Positions 48,252 through 59,500 of a DNA stretch of 64,000 nucleotides are shown piece by piece. The position numbers were made by a program, and so were the translations under genes. Every line of letters begins with the position of its first letter. Position 1 is the first letter of the stretch. The stretch is from contig NZ_DLFW01000047.1 of NCBI RefSeq assembly GCF_002482385.1, positions 144,405-208,404 on the forward strand, in the 5' to 3' direction. The DNA is from Dysgonomonas sp. UBA7710 (GTDB taxonomy: Bacteria; Bacteroidota; Bacteroidia; Bacteroidales; Dysgonomonadaceae). Below the pieces are notes generated by a model that had not been told where the DNA came from, did not search any database, and saw nothing but the letters and a program-made list of their open reading frames with translations.

Positions 48252-49238
48252 TTAGTTCAGTAAATCCTTCAGTGTCTTACCCAATTCTTCACCTCTTATA
48301 TTTTTAGCGACTATCACCCCATCCTTATCTACAAGCAGATTGGATGGGATTGCCCTTACCCCGTACAACTTAGCTGGCTCACTATCCCAATACAGAAGGT
48401 CTGAAACATGTGTCCATGTCAGGTTATCTTTTTTTATAGCTGCCACCCAGGCTTCTTTACCTTTATCCAGCGAGACCGCAAAAACATCAAAGCCTTTTCC
48501 TTTATACTCATTATACACTTTTACAACATTTGGATTTTCTCTCCGGCAAGGGCCACACCAGGATGCCCAAAAATCGATAAGAAGATATCCTTTTCCCAAA
48601 TGATCGGATAGCTTTACCTGATTTCCGTCAGTATCTTTAGCCGTAAAGTCCGGAGCGTGTTTCCCGACAGAAACTGCCTCCAATGTTTTCGTCAACTCTT
48701 CGAGCACCTGCACATAAGGAGTTTTCCACAATGAAGAATCGAGCAATTGGATATTTGCCTTGATTTCATCAGGAGATAATCTGTACGAAAAATCCCGATA
48801 TAGAGCATATGCTGAAACCAGCGATTTAGGATTTGCTTTAATAAATTCATCTATCTTGACCCCTCTCTCTTTTTTATAAGCGACAAACAAGTCCTGAAGT
48901 GCGGAACCCGTGACTACGCTATTACGGTAATAGGATGATGAATCCAGTTTTACAACAACAGGATTTTTGTCGAGGAACAGGAGTAATGAGCCTTTGGCCG
49001 TATCTAATGTCAATCCATATATTTCCGGCAATTGCACATTTTTCGAAAAACTGAATTGTCCGTCTATAACTTCAGCTGAATCTATTACGCGATACATTTT
49101 ATTTTCAAACTTCTGCAAATATACTTTTCCCTCCGAAATCCCTTCCACGTTACCATTTAAGGATAGTCCCTCAGGTTCTCCGGTCCCACAGGAAAATGCA
49201 ACCAGAGATATTAATATTGATAGGATATACTTCTTCAT
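48252..49238 (-). CDS. TlpA-like thiol-disulfide oxidoreductase lipoprotein (DUF4369 type)
   Basis: 328 residues. Lipobox AFSC (Cys17). An N-terminal beta domain (about 25-120) with EGKVYLQKF resembles DUF4369, a helical middle follows, and a thioredoxin fold starts at about 190 (GKHAPDFTAKDTDG) with the redox pair Cys228-Gly-Pro-Cys231. Such lipoproteins reduce disulfides at the periplasmic face of a membrane. It is paralogous to the gene at 54005-55021 along its whole length; both follow SusD, so a SusC-SusD-TlpA cassette has been duplicated. It begins 2 nt after the SusD stop. Confidence 0.9.
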   Translation of the reverse strand: MKKYILSILISLVAFSCGTGEPEGLSLNGNVEGISEGKVYLQKFENKMYRVIDSAEVIDGQFSFSKNVQLPEIYGLTLDTAKGSLLLFLDKNPVVVKLDSSSYYRNSVVTGSALQDLFVAYKKERGVKIDEFIKANPKSLVSAYALYRDFSYRLSPDEIKANIQLLDSSLWKTPYVQVLEELTKTLEAVSVGKHAPDFTAKDTDGNQVKLSDHLGKGYLLIDFWASWCGPCRRENPNVVKVYNEYKGKGFDVFAVSLDKGKEAWVAAIKKDNLTWTHVSDLLYWDSEPAKLYGVRAIPSNLLVDKDGVIVAKNIRGEELGKTLKDLLN

Positions 49239-49240
49239 TT

Positions 49241-50722
49241 TCAGTTATTTAAGTTGGGATTATTATTAATTTCATTTACCGGAACAGGAAACAGATAGTA
49301 CGGACTATTCGGAACTAATGCCGTTTTATCAGGAAATGTCCATACATAATGGCCCTTTATGGCTATTACGTCCCCTGTCGGGAGAGTGTATGTTTCTGTT
49401 GATTCTCTTCTATCGGGGGCTATCTGCAGACGTAGAATATCGGGGAGACGAAATCCTTCACCCCAAAGTTCGCGGCGACGTTCGACCAGAATTTCGTCTA
49501 TCAATTGACTCTCCGTATAATCCGAAGCCAAAACCTCTTCCAGATTTCTTTTTACACGTAATTCATTCAATGCTTTTGCGGCTCCGGTAAGATCATGGTT
49601 GCGGGCTTTTCCTTCAGCTTCTATAAGTACCATTTCTGATGAACGCATTAATGGAATATGACCGGACTGATCTGATTTATTGACAAATTTCTTGTACTTA
49701 TACCAGCGATACATCGGGTCGGACTCTTTCGTAACAAGCTCAAACAATGAGAATCGTACGTCTTGGGGGTTAAATAATTTCCTGAAATTCGGATCAGGCA
49801 TAATACTCCGGTAGCCGGTAGCCGGCGTTACATCGAGATACGCGAAATACGAGGCTCCTCCCAAATTCTGATCGGCTGTTTGAGGATGTCCCCATATCCA
49901 TTCCACATTACTTACGTCATTGAAGCCTAGTGTATATTGGCTCGCTTCCATTACCGGATAGCCGCTTCGGGCTTCAGCCGCATATTCTGCAGCCAGTTCC
50001 CATTGTCCTGTTGTCAGATAAGTTCTTGCAAAAAGACCTCTTACTACATTAATATCGGGACGGTTTTTTACCGAACGCTTGAATCCGGTGAGTAATTTCT
50101 CTGCTTCTGTGAGATCGGAAATTACACGTTCATAAACCTCTTCAACCGTAGCTTTCGGATTAGGAACGGAGCTTGGCACAGTCGGCTCTGTATATATAGG
50201 GACTGCTTTAGCGTTCTTATCCTTTAAGTATGTGAACTGATACTGGCGAACGAGGTTGAGGTAAACAAAAGCACGCAGCGCATAAGCTTGTCCCTTCAAA
50301 TACTTCTTTTCTTCATCCGTACCTTGTGCTGCATCTACTTTTGCAATAATATTATTTGCATTATCAATTATTTTATATTGCAATGTCCAGAAGAAAAGAG
50401 CGCGGCGTGTTGTATTATCATACGGGTCACGATAAGGATAAGAGTCCCTGTATCCATAAACTCCGTCACGGGCTATAGCATCTTCCCCCATCACTTCCTG
50501 TGTGAGTAGTATTGCGCCATACCCCGGATTATCCTGCGATGTGGCATTCTCCATCAGATAACGCAAAGTCCCGTTGACTACTGCATTTATATTAGATGTC
50601 GTAGAATATGTTTCACTTCCGGTCAGGTCTCCCGATGGCGACGTTTCAAAAAAGCTGTCGCTGCAGGAAACAAATAGTACCGATGAAACAGATAGTATAT
50701 ATATAATCAATTTTGATTTCAT
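49241..50722 (-). CDS. SusD/RagB-family surface lipoprotein
   Basis: 493 residues. Lipobox FVSC (Cys20). SusD features: LKGQAYALRAFVYLNLVRQYQ, LMRSSEMVLIEAEGKAR, LIDEILVERRRELWGEGFR and the end NEINNNPNLNN. It pairs with the SusC upstream, but the gap is 128 nt and carries a palindromic leader, whereas other pairs in the window are 6-34 nt apart. Its TlpA neighbour and the peptidases suggest peptide binding. Confidence 0.93.
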   Translation of the reverse strand: MKSKLIIYILSVSSVLFVSCSDSFFETSPSGDLTGSETYSTTSNINAVVNGTLRYLMENATSQDNPGYGAILLTQEVMGEDAIARDGVYGYRDSYPYRDPYDNTTRRALFFWTLQYKIIDNANNIIAKVDAAQGTDEEKKYLKGQAYALRAFVYLNLVRQYQFTYLKDKNAKAVPIYTEPTVPSSVPNPKATVEEVYERVISDLTEAEKLLTGFKRSVKNRPDINVVRGLFARTYLTTGQWELAAEYAAEARSGYPVMEASQYTLGFNDVSNVEWIWGHPQTADQNLGGASYFAYLDVTPATGYRSIMPDPNFRKLFNPQDVRFSLFELVTKESDPMYRWYKYKKFVNKSDQSGHIPLMRSSEMVLIEAEGKARNHDLTGAAKALNELRVKRNLEEVLASDYTESQLIDEILVERRRELWGEGFRLPDILRLQIAPDRRESTETYTLPTGDVIAIKGHYVWTFPDKTALVPNSPYYLFPVPVNEINNNPNLNN

Positions 50723-50746
50723 AATTGTCCTTTATTTTACTGATTA

Positions 50747-50778
50747 AGGTCTCAGACCTATTTCTTACTTTGGTAAGT
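50747..50778 (-). promoter_or_regulatory. Leader palindrome between SusC and SusD
   Basis: The minus strand reads CTTACCAAAGTAAG (inverted repeat) then AGGTCTGAGACCT (50747-50759, a 6-bp perfect inverted repeat around one base), 25 nt before the SusD ATG. The pair of motifs matches the phosphatase leader at 31095-31128 almost base for base. Confidence 0.45.
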
Positions 50779-50850
50779 ATAACAACTCATGTAAGTTACC
50801 GTTCGAAAATCTATCTTTAAATATCTTCTGTTACTTATTATTGTTATGCA

Positions 50851-53800
50851 TTAAAACGTTATATCTATCCCTAACGAAAATGACTTTTGAGCAGGATAAC
50901 GGTAAAATGTAACACCATCTACGGCCTGTTCCGGATCCATTCCTTTATGTCCGAAAAATGTCAGAAGATTCTCTGCATTAGCTCTCAGTTTCACCTGTTT
51001 CAGTTTTGCATGTGACAATACGGATGCAGGAAGATTGTAAGTAAGATTCAGATTTTTCAGACGTGCATATGTAGCATCATACAAGAAACGCGAGGATATC
51101 GAGTTCCAGTTTGTAGTTGTAGTCGTAAGGCGAGGATAATTGGTATTGCGGTTCTCTGGCGTCCACCTGGTCAAAGCTTCTTTTGTCCATGTCCGGCCCT
51201 GATTGTTGCCAGTATGGGCAATCATCACTTCGTCGAGATCGAGGACTTTACCTCCAATGCTGTATGACAGAAGGAAAGACAACTCAAATTGTTTGTATGT
51301 AAATGTATTCGTTATACCGCCATATATATCCGGCAATGAACTTCCCTGAAAATATTGATCGGCATCCGCATACACATTCGTTGTAGTGCGTCCCGATATC
51401 ACTTTATTTCCATTCGCATCCGTCGTATATTCATTCTTATACCACAGGGCATCGCCATTTTCGGGATTAACACCTGCCCATTCGCGGATAAAGAAATCAT
51501 AGACAGAGCCTCCGACAACCATCTTTTTTGTAGATCCCAATTGTCCGACAGTTCCTGCGATAATCTCTTTTTGAGGAAGTTCTGTTATTTTATTCTTATA
51601 ATGTCCGAAATTAAGGCTTACGTCCCATCTGAATTCTTTGTTTCGTAGAGGCACAACTTGTATTTGCCCTTCGATCCCCCTGTTACGCAATGCTCCTATA
51701 TTTGCATCTATTTGTCCGAATCCTTGCGATGGAGCAAGCGGCCGGCTAAATAAAAGATCCTTTGATTTGCGTTCATATATATCTACTGATGCCACCAGCC
51801 TGTTATCAAACGCGGCAAAATCAACACCGAAATTGAGGTTAAGGTTTGTTTCCCATTTCAAATCCGGAGTTGGGAGTCTCGAGCTGATCAATCCCGCTTG
51901 TCCTAAACTATTGTAAATAGAGTATAAATCCTGATAGGCGTAATAAGTACCGAGATTATCATTCCCTTGCGCACCATAACTTGTACGGACGGTCAGATTG
52001 TTTATCCATTTTACAGGAGCCAGGAAATCTTCTGATTTCGCATTCCACGAAGCACCTACCGACCAGAAATTACCCCAGCGCGAATCTTTGCTGAATCGTG
52101 ATGAACCATCGCGGCGAAAGCTAGCCGATAAATAGTAACGATGCAGATAATCATAATCTATTTTACCTAAATAACTTGCTAATTTATAGTTATCCGCTGC
52201 TCCGGTAAAGCTGTTTAATAATGAAGCGGCTGCTGGTTCTTCTTTATCGAGAAAACCGAAGTTACTACGGCTTCCCGACAAAGAGGATACGTTATAAACA
52301 TATACTTCGGGGCCTGCAAGTATATTTATAAAATGCCTGTCTTTGACGTTGAATGTATAATCCAGAAAACTATTCACCGTATAGCCAATAGCCCTACTGG
52401 AGCCTTTGCTTACAGAACCCCCGTTGCTGATGCCGGAGCCATAAGCAGGATTGGTATATGAATGATTGGTACGTGCATTGTAATCTGCATTGACACTATT
52501 TTTCCACTTTAAACCTTCCAGAAATGTAATAGTTGCATTTGCCCTGACTGAAACTATATCTTGTTTGTTGTCATATGTGTTATATTTGGAACTGCCTAAA
52601 AGATTGTTTCCTGTCGCTGCCGAACTCGGACGGTAATTACCATAATCGTAGATTTTGTCACCATTCGCGTCAAGTACATACGAGCCATCTGCATTCCGTT
52701 CATAGACCGGGTATATATCCGCGACCAAACGTTGGAAATTGGCGAAGTTCCCCTGACTGCTATCTGTTTGGGGAGGAGCACTCTGTTTACTTGTAGAAGC
52801 AGAGATTCCGAAGCCGGTCTCTAACCATTTGTTGACTGTAGAAGTCACATTTGCACGGGTATTGAACCGTTCGAAATCGGAGCCTATTATAAAACCTTTT
52901 TCATTCAGGTAGCCTCCCGAAACGAAGTATTTAGAATTATCGCTTCCCCCGTTCACACTCAAATCATATTGTTGCCGTATACCGGTGCGGGATAAGGCGT
53001 CAGCCCAACTATCGTTCCATAACGGTTCAGCCCCGGCCACTATTTTTCCATCAGTACCCACCGGCTGCGGATATTGTGAGCCGAATGGATTTATCTTTAA
53101 TGAACCCACCAGTTCGGCTGATGCATATAAAGCAGCATTTTCGGCCGACTTGCCTTGATCCAATTGATTATTGCGAATAGCCTCCCATTGCAATTCATAG
53201 TATTCTTTAGTTGTAAGCGTTTTGTAATCCTTAATCGCCCTTGAGGTAAATCCGATAGAGGATGAGAATGCAACCGTCGGCTTCTGGTTAGATACACCTT
53301 GTTTGGTACTAATGATAATAACGCCATTTGCTCCACGGGAACCATATAAAGCACTTGCAGTAGCATCTTTCAGTACCGATATAGACTGTATATCATTTGC
53401 ATTAATGGCACTTATACTACCTGCAAATGGTGCTCCGTCCACTACATACAAAGGAGTGCTGGATGCATTAACAGATCCTACTCCCCGCAAAAAGATGGCA
53501 GCATCGCTTCCGGGCTGTCCGGCCGACGATACGGATTGAAGTCCGGGAATAGCTCCTTGCAAGGCCTTGCTGATATTCGTTATTTGTAATTTTCCTATAT
53601 CTTTATTACCGATAACAGCAACAGCCCCGGTGTAGCTGGATTTTTTAGCTGTTCCGTAACCGACAACTACAACTTCATCAAGTACATTCTGATTTTCCGA
53701 AAGCGAGATTGTAATTTCTTCGCCGGATTCATAAACATCTATTTCCTGCGTTTTAAAGCCCAGAAATGAAATAAGAAGAGTGATTGGGAACGGCTTGTTC

Positions 53801-53991
53801 TCCGATAACTGAAATTTACCATCATAATCTGCCTGAACAGCATTGTTGGTCGACTTAACTTTTATCAGAGCCCCTGATACGGGAATTCCGCTGCGCTCAT
53901 CCAATACTTTTCCTCTAATCAGCGTTTGTCCCTTTGCCGAAAAAGAAAAGAAAAGCAGAAAAAGTAAAATATAAACAGAAATATTCTTCAT
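50851..53991 (-). CDS. SusC/RagA-family TonB-dependent transporter
   Basis: 1046 residues. Signal peptide ending FSAKGQ, carboxypeptidase-like domain at about 23-105, LDEVVVVGYG, plug marks TPLYVVDGAPFAG and ASALYGSRGANGVIIISTK, barrel ending AQKSFSLGIDITF. Its N-terminal 95 residues after the signal core differ at only 4 positions from the SusC at 56524-59706, then the two diverge sharply, a sign of local gene conversion or recent recombination. It follows the upstream TlpA gene by 13 nt, in the same operon. Confidence 0.93.
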   Translation of the reverse strand: MKNISVYILLFLLFFSFSAKGQTLIRGKVLDERSGIPVSGALIKVKSTNNAVQADYDGKFQLSENKPFPITLLISFLGFKTQEIDVYESGEEITISLSENQNVLDEVVVVGYGTAKKSSYTGAVAVIGNKDIGKLQITNISKALQGAIPGLQSVSSAGQPGSDAAIFLRGVGSVNASSTPLYVVDGAPFAGSISAINANDIQSISVLKDATASALYGSRGANGVIIISTKQGVSNQKPTVAFSSSIGFTSRAIKDYKTLTTKEYYELQWEAIRNNQLDQGKSAENAALYASAELVGSLKINPFGSQYPQPVGTDGKIVAGAEPLWNDSWADALSRTGIRQQYDLSVNGGSDNSKYFVSGGYLNEKGFIIGSDFERFNTRANVTSTVNKWLETGFGISASTSKQSAPPQTDSSQGNFANFQRLVADIYPVYERNADGSYVLDANGDKIYDYGNYRPSSAATGNNLLGSSKYNTYDNKQDIVSVRANATITFLEGLKWKNSVNADYNARTNHSYTNPAYGSGISNGGSVSKGSSRAIGYTVNSFLDYTFNVKDRHFINILAGPEVYVYNVSSLSGSRSNFGFLDKEEPAAASLLNSFTGAADNYKLASYLGKIDYDYLHRYYLSASFRRDGSSRFSKDSRWGNFWSVGASWNAKSEDFLAPVKWINNLTVRTSYGAQGNDNLGTYYAYQDLYSIYNSLGQAGLISSRLPTPDLKWETNLNLNFGVDFAAFDNRLVASVDIYERKSKDLLFSRPLAPSQGFGQIDANIGALRNRGIEGQIQVVPLRNKEFRWDVSLNFGHYKNKITELPQKEIIAGTVGQLGSTKKMVVGGSVYDFFIREWAGVNPENGDALWYKNEYTTDANGNKVISGRTTTNVYADADQYFQGSSLPDIYGGITNTFTYKQFELSFLLSYSIGGKVLDLDEVMIAHTGNNQGRTWTKEALTRWTPENRNTNYPRLTTTTTNWNSISSRFLYDATYARLKNLNLTYNLPASVLSHAKLKQVKLRANAENLLTFFGHKGMDPEQAVDGVTFYRYPAQKSFSLGIDITF
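53650..53934. repeat. Direct repeat, copy 1 (SusC N-terminal domain)
   Basis: About 285 bp encoding the carboxypeptidase-like domain, nearly identical to 59320-59604, including long stretches without any difference at synonymous sites. Spacing between copies is about 5.67 kb. Confidence 0.8.
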
Positions 53992-54004
53992 CTTTTATTT
54001 GAGC

Positions 54005-55021
54005 TTATTTATTCAATAAATTGTTTAATGTTTTTTCAAGTTCTTCCCCTTTTAAATTTTTGGCAACAATATTCCCTTCTTTGTCTATAAGAAAATTTGC
54101 CGGGATAAGCCTTACCCCATAATTCTTCACTCCTTCTCCAGCCCATGCATTCTCATCTATCAGTTGAGGCCAGGTAAGGCCATCAGCCGCTATGGCTTTT
54201 TTCCACGGAGCGGTCGCGTTATCTAAAGAAACACCTATTATTTCAAGATCTTTAGCCCCGTATTTTTCATATGCTTTTACCAGATTAGGATTTTCTTTGC
54301 GGCAAGGCGCACACCACGAAGCCCAGAAATCAATCAAGACATAGCGTGTTCCCAGATAATCCGATAATTTTACACTCTTTCCCTCCAGATTAGTAGCGCT
54401 AAAATCCGGAGCTTTATGGCCAATGGAAACTTTACTTAAAGTATTTGCAAGCTCTGTAAGCACTCTCACATAATCGCTGTTTTTAAGAGAGGGGTCCAGC
54501 AATTCTATATTCGCATTGATTTCTTCCGGTGACAACCGGTAAGAGTAGTACCTGTATAGTATGTACAAAGCTGCAATAGACGATGGATGCTCTTTTATTA
54601 TATCATTAATATTTGCTTTTTTCTGAGCCCTGAGTTCCAGATATAAGTCATGTTCTTTCGAGCCAGTCACTATCGTTTTTTCAAACTCATTGATAGTGTC
54701 GAATTCTACTTTGATCGGATTATTATCCAGAAACAAAATATATGAATCGAATGGATTCTCGCCGGAACCATATAGGGATAAACCGTATATCTCCGGTAGT
54801 TTGGTCTCTGTATTGAATTTGAATCTTCCACTTATAATATTAGTGGAATCGATGGTGACGAATGATTTATTTATATACTGTTGCAGATATATTTTACCCG
54901 TAGTCACATTATTTACCGTTCCGGATAAATCCAGTTTATTCGGATTCTTGCTGCAAGCTGTAATAATAGTAATCAGGAAGATAGCCGCAAGAGTATATTT
55001 GTAAAACTTATTTGTTCTCAT
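54005..55021 (-). CDS. TlpA-like thiol-disulfide oxidoreductase lipoprotein (DUF4369 type)
   Basis: 338 residues. Lipobox ITAC (Cys23). N-terminal DUF4369-like beta domain (TGKIYLQQYINKSF), helical middle with YRYYSYRLSPEEI, thioredoxin domain from about 200 (GHKAPDFSATNLEG) with Cys237-Ala-Pro-Cys240. The second gene of this kind (48252-49238) has a CGPC pair, so the two may differ in redox potential (inference from the dipeptide). It is 14 nt after SusD and 13 nt before the next SusC. Confidence 0.9.
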   Translation of the reverse strand: MRTNKFYKYTLAAIFLITIITACSKNPNKLDLSGTVNNVTTGKIYLQQYINKSFVTIDSTNIISGRFKFNTETKLPEIYGLSLYGSGENPFDSYILFLDNNPIKVEFDTINEFEKTIVTGSKEHDLYLELRAQKKANINDIIKEHPSSIAALYILYRYYSYRLSPEEINANIELLDPSLKNSDYVRVLTELANTLSKVSIGHKAPDFSATNLEGKSVKLSDYLGTRYVLIDFWASWCAPCRKENPNLVKAYEKYGAKDLEIIGVSLDNATAPWKKAIAADGLTWPQLIDENAWAGEGVKNYGVRLIPANFLIDKEGNIVAKNLKGEELEKTLNNLLNK

Positions 55022-55035
55022 TGTATTTCTGTTTT

Positions 55036-56505
55036 TTAATCGTTTATAGCCTTATTCGTTAAGATTTCAGTATTGGGTATTGGAAATATATACCCATCGT
55101 CAGTAGGTTTCACTTCGCGGGGAGTCAAACTACTCAGCGAAGGTTTAGTCGGGAATGTCAACAGATCACGCAAAATGTCCGTAGCTCTGAATCCCTCGCC
55201 TAATAACTCAATACGTCTTTCTATCCTGATTGTATTCAATATCTCTCCCTGAGCTAAAGATGACGGAGGAAAAGTATAAGAAGGGTCAGAACGTTTTCTC
55301 ACAGTTTCCAGCAAAGCTGTTGCTTTGCTGAGACTTCCGGCTCTGGCTTCTGCCTCTGCATAATTCAGCAATACTTCCGCATAGCGGATTACAGGTATAT
55401 AATCTATAGCGGGGTTTGTCTTTGCATACTTCGACAGCAAATACAGACCAAGTGTTCCATTATATGTTACAAAAGACCGGCGTGCATCTGTACTTTTCCA
55501 CTCTGTATCTGCAATTATTCCTTTGGTATCGGAGTTAAGAACAAAGTCGGGTGCTGTATAATAAATATTAGCCAAAGCTGTACCCGAAGGTGGGTTGGCT
55601 GTGGTCATCGGCATTGAAAAGATCGACTCTACAGATGTATAATCGGATGAAAATATATTGACAATATTCGATTGCAATGCATTTTTAACCCCCGATGTAG
55701 CGGCAAAAGGAGCCTGTGTCTGAGGAGCAATTTTTTTAGCTTCTTCTATAACTTTTCCAAATTCCCCTTTACTCAGATATACCCTTGTTTTCAGAGCAAT
55801 GGCTGTATTTTTATGGGCTCTCGTTGTATTCAGCAAATTTGTAGAATAACTATCGGGGAGATTCTGCTCTGCAAAATCCAGATCCGAAATAATTTGCTCG
55901 TATACAGAAAAGACCGAACTTCGTGCCAGATCATTATTGGCTGATGACGATTCGGCTTGCAGCCTCAATGGAACGGCTTTGGCTTCTCCGGATTTTTCAA
56001 TATATGGCCTTCCGTAATAAGTAACCAGATTGAAATAAGCAAGGGCTCTTAGGAAACGGGCTTCGCCCAGATAATTATTTTTGAGTTCATCACTGATTAC
56101 TCCCTGTGATTTACTCAAGCCTGCAATCAGTACATTAGCATTGTTTATAACAATATATAATTGCCCCCAAACCTCATTAACATCACCTGTTATATTGGAG
56201 AAGTTATTAGCCCATACATACCCTCCTGTCAGAGCATTCTCGGTGCGGCATACAAAATCTTCGCCTCTGACATCTCCATACAGAAGGATACGGCCACTAT
56301 ATAGATTCGCACTTTTAAGAGAATTATAATTTCCATTGACAAGTCCTTCAATTCTTTTAGGTGTATCGAAGATTGTGGCAGAGCTGACAGAAGTTTCTGA
56401 AGTTTTGTCCAACAGGTCGTCGCATGCACTCAGAGTGCTCAAAGCCACCAGTCCTAACACTATTGTAATCTTCTGTCTGATATGTTTATAAATTGGAATA
56501 TTCAT
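55036..56505 (-). CDS. SusD/RagB-family surface lipoprotein
   Basis: 489 residues. Lipobox LSAC near residue 28. SusD features: YLGEARFLRALAYFNLVTYYG, VIRYAEVLLNYAEAEAR, ILNTIRIERRIELLGEGFRATD and an end reading GYIFPIPNTEIL. It lies 18 nt after its SusC partner. Same type as the SusD at 49241-50722 (YFNLV and LLGEGFR pattern), in keeping with cassette duplication, though the two are well diverged. Confidence 0.93.
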   Translation of the reverse strand: MNIPIYKHIRQKITIVLGLVALSTLSACDDLLDKTSETSVSSATIFDTPKRIEGLVNGNYNSLKSANLYSGRILLYGDVRGEDFVCRTENALTGGYVWANNFSNITGDVNEVWGQLYIVINNANVLIAGLSKSQGVISDELKNNYLGEARFLRALAYFNLVTYYGRPYIEKSGEAKAVPLRLQAESSSANNDLARSSVFSVYEQIISDLDFAEQNLPDSYSTNLLNTTRAHKNTAIALKTRVYLSKGEFGKVIEEAKKIAPQTQAPFAATSGVKNALQSNIVNIFSSDYTSVESIFSMPMTTANPPSGTALANIYYTAPDFVLNSDTKGIIADTEWKSTDARRSFVTYNGTLGLYLLSKYAKTNPAIDYIPVIRYAEVLLNYAEAEARAGSLSKATALLETVRKRSDPSYTFPPSSLAQGEILNTIRIERRIELLGEGFRATDILRDLLTFPTKPSLSSLTPREVKPTDDGYIFPIPNTEILTNKAIND

Positions 56506-56523
56506 ATTTGTAGAGATTTTTAT

Positions 56524-59500
56524 TTAAAATGTGACATTTACACCGAAAGTAAAGGTCCGCCCAAGTCCTGTAGTATTGTACTCAACCCCGGGTGCTGTAT
56601 TTGAGTTTCCGTTGGCTGAAACCTCAGGGTCGATACCCGAATAATTCGTAAATAACAGGGCATTTGTTATCTGACCATAAACCCTCACTGCATTTAATCT
56701 ACTAAATGCTAATGCCTTTTTAGGAATATTGTATGCAAGGGATACGTTTTGTAGACGAAGAAAATCTCCCTTTTCCACATGTTCGGATATGGGAGTAGAA
56801 CCACCGAAAGAAATTCTATCGCCATTTACTACCCTTGGCATATCCGTAATCTGTCCCGGTTCTGTCCACCTTCTCAGAATATCTGTAGAATTGTTGAAAA
56901 ATATCTGATCGGTTAAAGTAGACTTTGTTCTGTTCATTATATAGTTACCACCCGCATAGGTAAAGTTCAGATTAAGGTCGAACTGTCTATATCTTAAATT
57001 ACTGGTCAGACCTCCATACCATTTGGGAAGCGTGTTCCCCAATACATAAAAGTCATCACCGGATAACGCCTGAGCTGCTCTGCCATCTAAATATGTCCAC
57101 GTGCCAAGACCGTTATACTGTACTTCCTCACCTTCTCCGTTAAGAAATACCCGTTGGCCGTTTTCAGGATTCACATATAATGTTTTAAGCCCGTATAAAC
57201 TTCCTATCGACTCACCCACCCGTGTAATATTCGTATTTCCTGAACCAGTAGAACCGATAATATCCTGATTATTATTGGCCAGGGCTGTCACTTTGTTTCG
57301 TATAGCAGAATAATTAAGCGTTACATTCCATGACAGGTCTTTCCGGCTAATAATCTCATAACCGGCACTAACTTCAATACCACGATTATACATTGAACCT
57401 ACATTGGCGAGAATAGAGTTACCGGGAATACCCTTAGATGGTGACTGAGCCACACTCAGAATCAGCCCGTCCACATCATTGTTGAAGTATGCAAATTCGA
57501 AATGAAGCCTGTTTTTCAAAGCGTTCAGTTCAAGCCCGACATTCGTTTGCTCACTGGTTTCCCATGTCAGATCAGGGTTTCCTTGCTGAGTAATGGCCCA
57601 TGTGGCTGCACCTCCGTACAAAGAGGCCGAGTATAAGTCATAGGAACTATAATCGTTGGACAGATTACCATTACCCACTCGTCCCCAGCTGGCATTAAGC
57701 TTTACATCACTGAATACCTTTGACAGTGACGATGATTTAAAGAAATTTTCTTCCGATAACAACCAACCGGCAGACACACCGCCAAAATTACCATACTTAC
57801 GTCCCACTGCAAGTGCAGAGTTACCATCCCTCCTGAAATTCCCTGTAATGAAATATCTATTTTTCAGTTCATAGCTAAGACGGGAGAAGAAAGAGGCAAA
57901 AACCCTCTCACCTTTCTGATTTCCGGTAGCTACCACATTAGCCCATCCACCCTGATAATATTCGAAAAAATCGTCGGAGGCTTTAGTCGCATTTGCTCCC
58001 CATGCAGAGACTTTATAGTTCTGTATATCCGTTCCTATCAGCAGGGAAACATGATGGTCCTTAAAAAAAGTTTCATCGAAGCCGAGCGTGTTCGTCCAGG
58101 CTTCTGTTTGCCGTGTTGTCGAGATATTGGACACGGACCCACCACTTGTATAGGCGCTCGATCCTAGTTCCGGACTTTGATATGCTACATCTTCACTCTT
58201 TATTCTGTCGATTGCATACCTCACCGTTAATTCCAGTTGTTTAACAGGTTTGATGACGGCATTTACATTCCCTACCAGATGATCGTTCTCTGATGTATAT
58301 CTCGACAACTTGAACAAGGCCGCCGGATTATATAATGGTATAGTTGCTTTGTTATTTCCAGAACCAAGAGTTCCACTACTTGGGTTGAGATTGAAACTTC
58401 CGTCAGCATTATAGGCTCCCACATTTGGAGGCAATACGAGAGCAAGCCGGGTGGCCCCTGTTGTTGTCATAGATGCACCGGGTAAACTTCCCGAATCGAA
58501 AGATTCATTGTTACTTATATTATAGACCGCACCTCCCGACACTTTGAGCCAACTTGTAACCTCATTGTCAAGATTGAAGCGTATACCTTTCCTCTTAAAA
58601 TTATTACCTATAAGAAAGCCTTGCTGATCGGAATAGTTAAGGGACAGGTAATAATTTACTTTTTCGGAACCTCCCGAAATATTCAGCGAATGATTATGTG
58701 AAACCGCTGTTCTATATACATAATCTTTCCAATTGGTATCCACTACCGAGCCATCAGGGTTATAAGACAAGGCGTAAGCCGCATCACGGGCTACGCCATC
58801 TATAGATGTTGCATTGGCTATTGCTTCATTCTTGATATCTGTATATTGCTGAGCATTCAGCACCTCGGGTAAGCGAGTTGCATTTGTGATTCCAAGCCAC
58901 CCTTCATAAGTAGTGGTAATACGCCCTGTTTTACCACGCTTAGTGGTAATAAGAATAACCCCACCGGCAGCTCTCGATCCATAGATCGCTGTTGATGCAG
59001 CATCCTTCAGTATATCAATTGAAGCTATATCGGCCGGATTGATATCACCTAAAGGATTATTTGAAGCACGATTCGATGAAATATTCCCTGTACTTACAGG
59101 GATGCCATCAACGACAACTAAGGGATAAGAGCTTAAGGAAATTGAGTTTACACCTCTGATTCTGATGACTGGCTGCGAGTTGAGCTGTCCGTTAGGTAAA
59201 GCAATACTTACTCCGGCGGCCTTGCCTTGCAGGGCCTGCTCAAAACTCTGAACCGGTACATCTTTTATCAAGTCTCCGTTGAGCGAAGATATAGCACCCG
59301 TAAATTCCCGCTTTGTTTTTGTGCCATAACCGACAACTACAACCTCATCAAGTACATTCAGATTTTCCGAGAGTGAGATTGTAATTTCTTCGCCGGATTC
59401 ATAGACATCTATTTCCTGTGTTTTAAACCCCAGAAATGAAACAAGAAGTGTTATTGGAACCGGTTTGTTCTCCGACAACTGGAATTTACCATCATAATCT

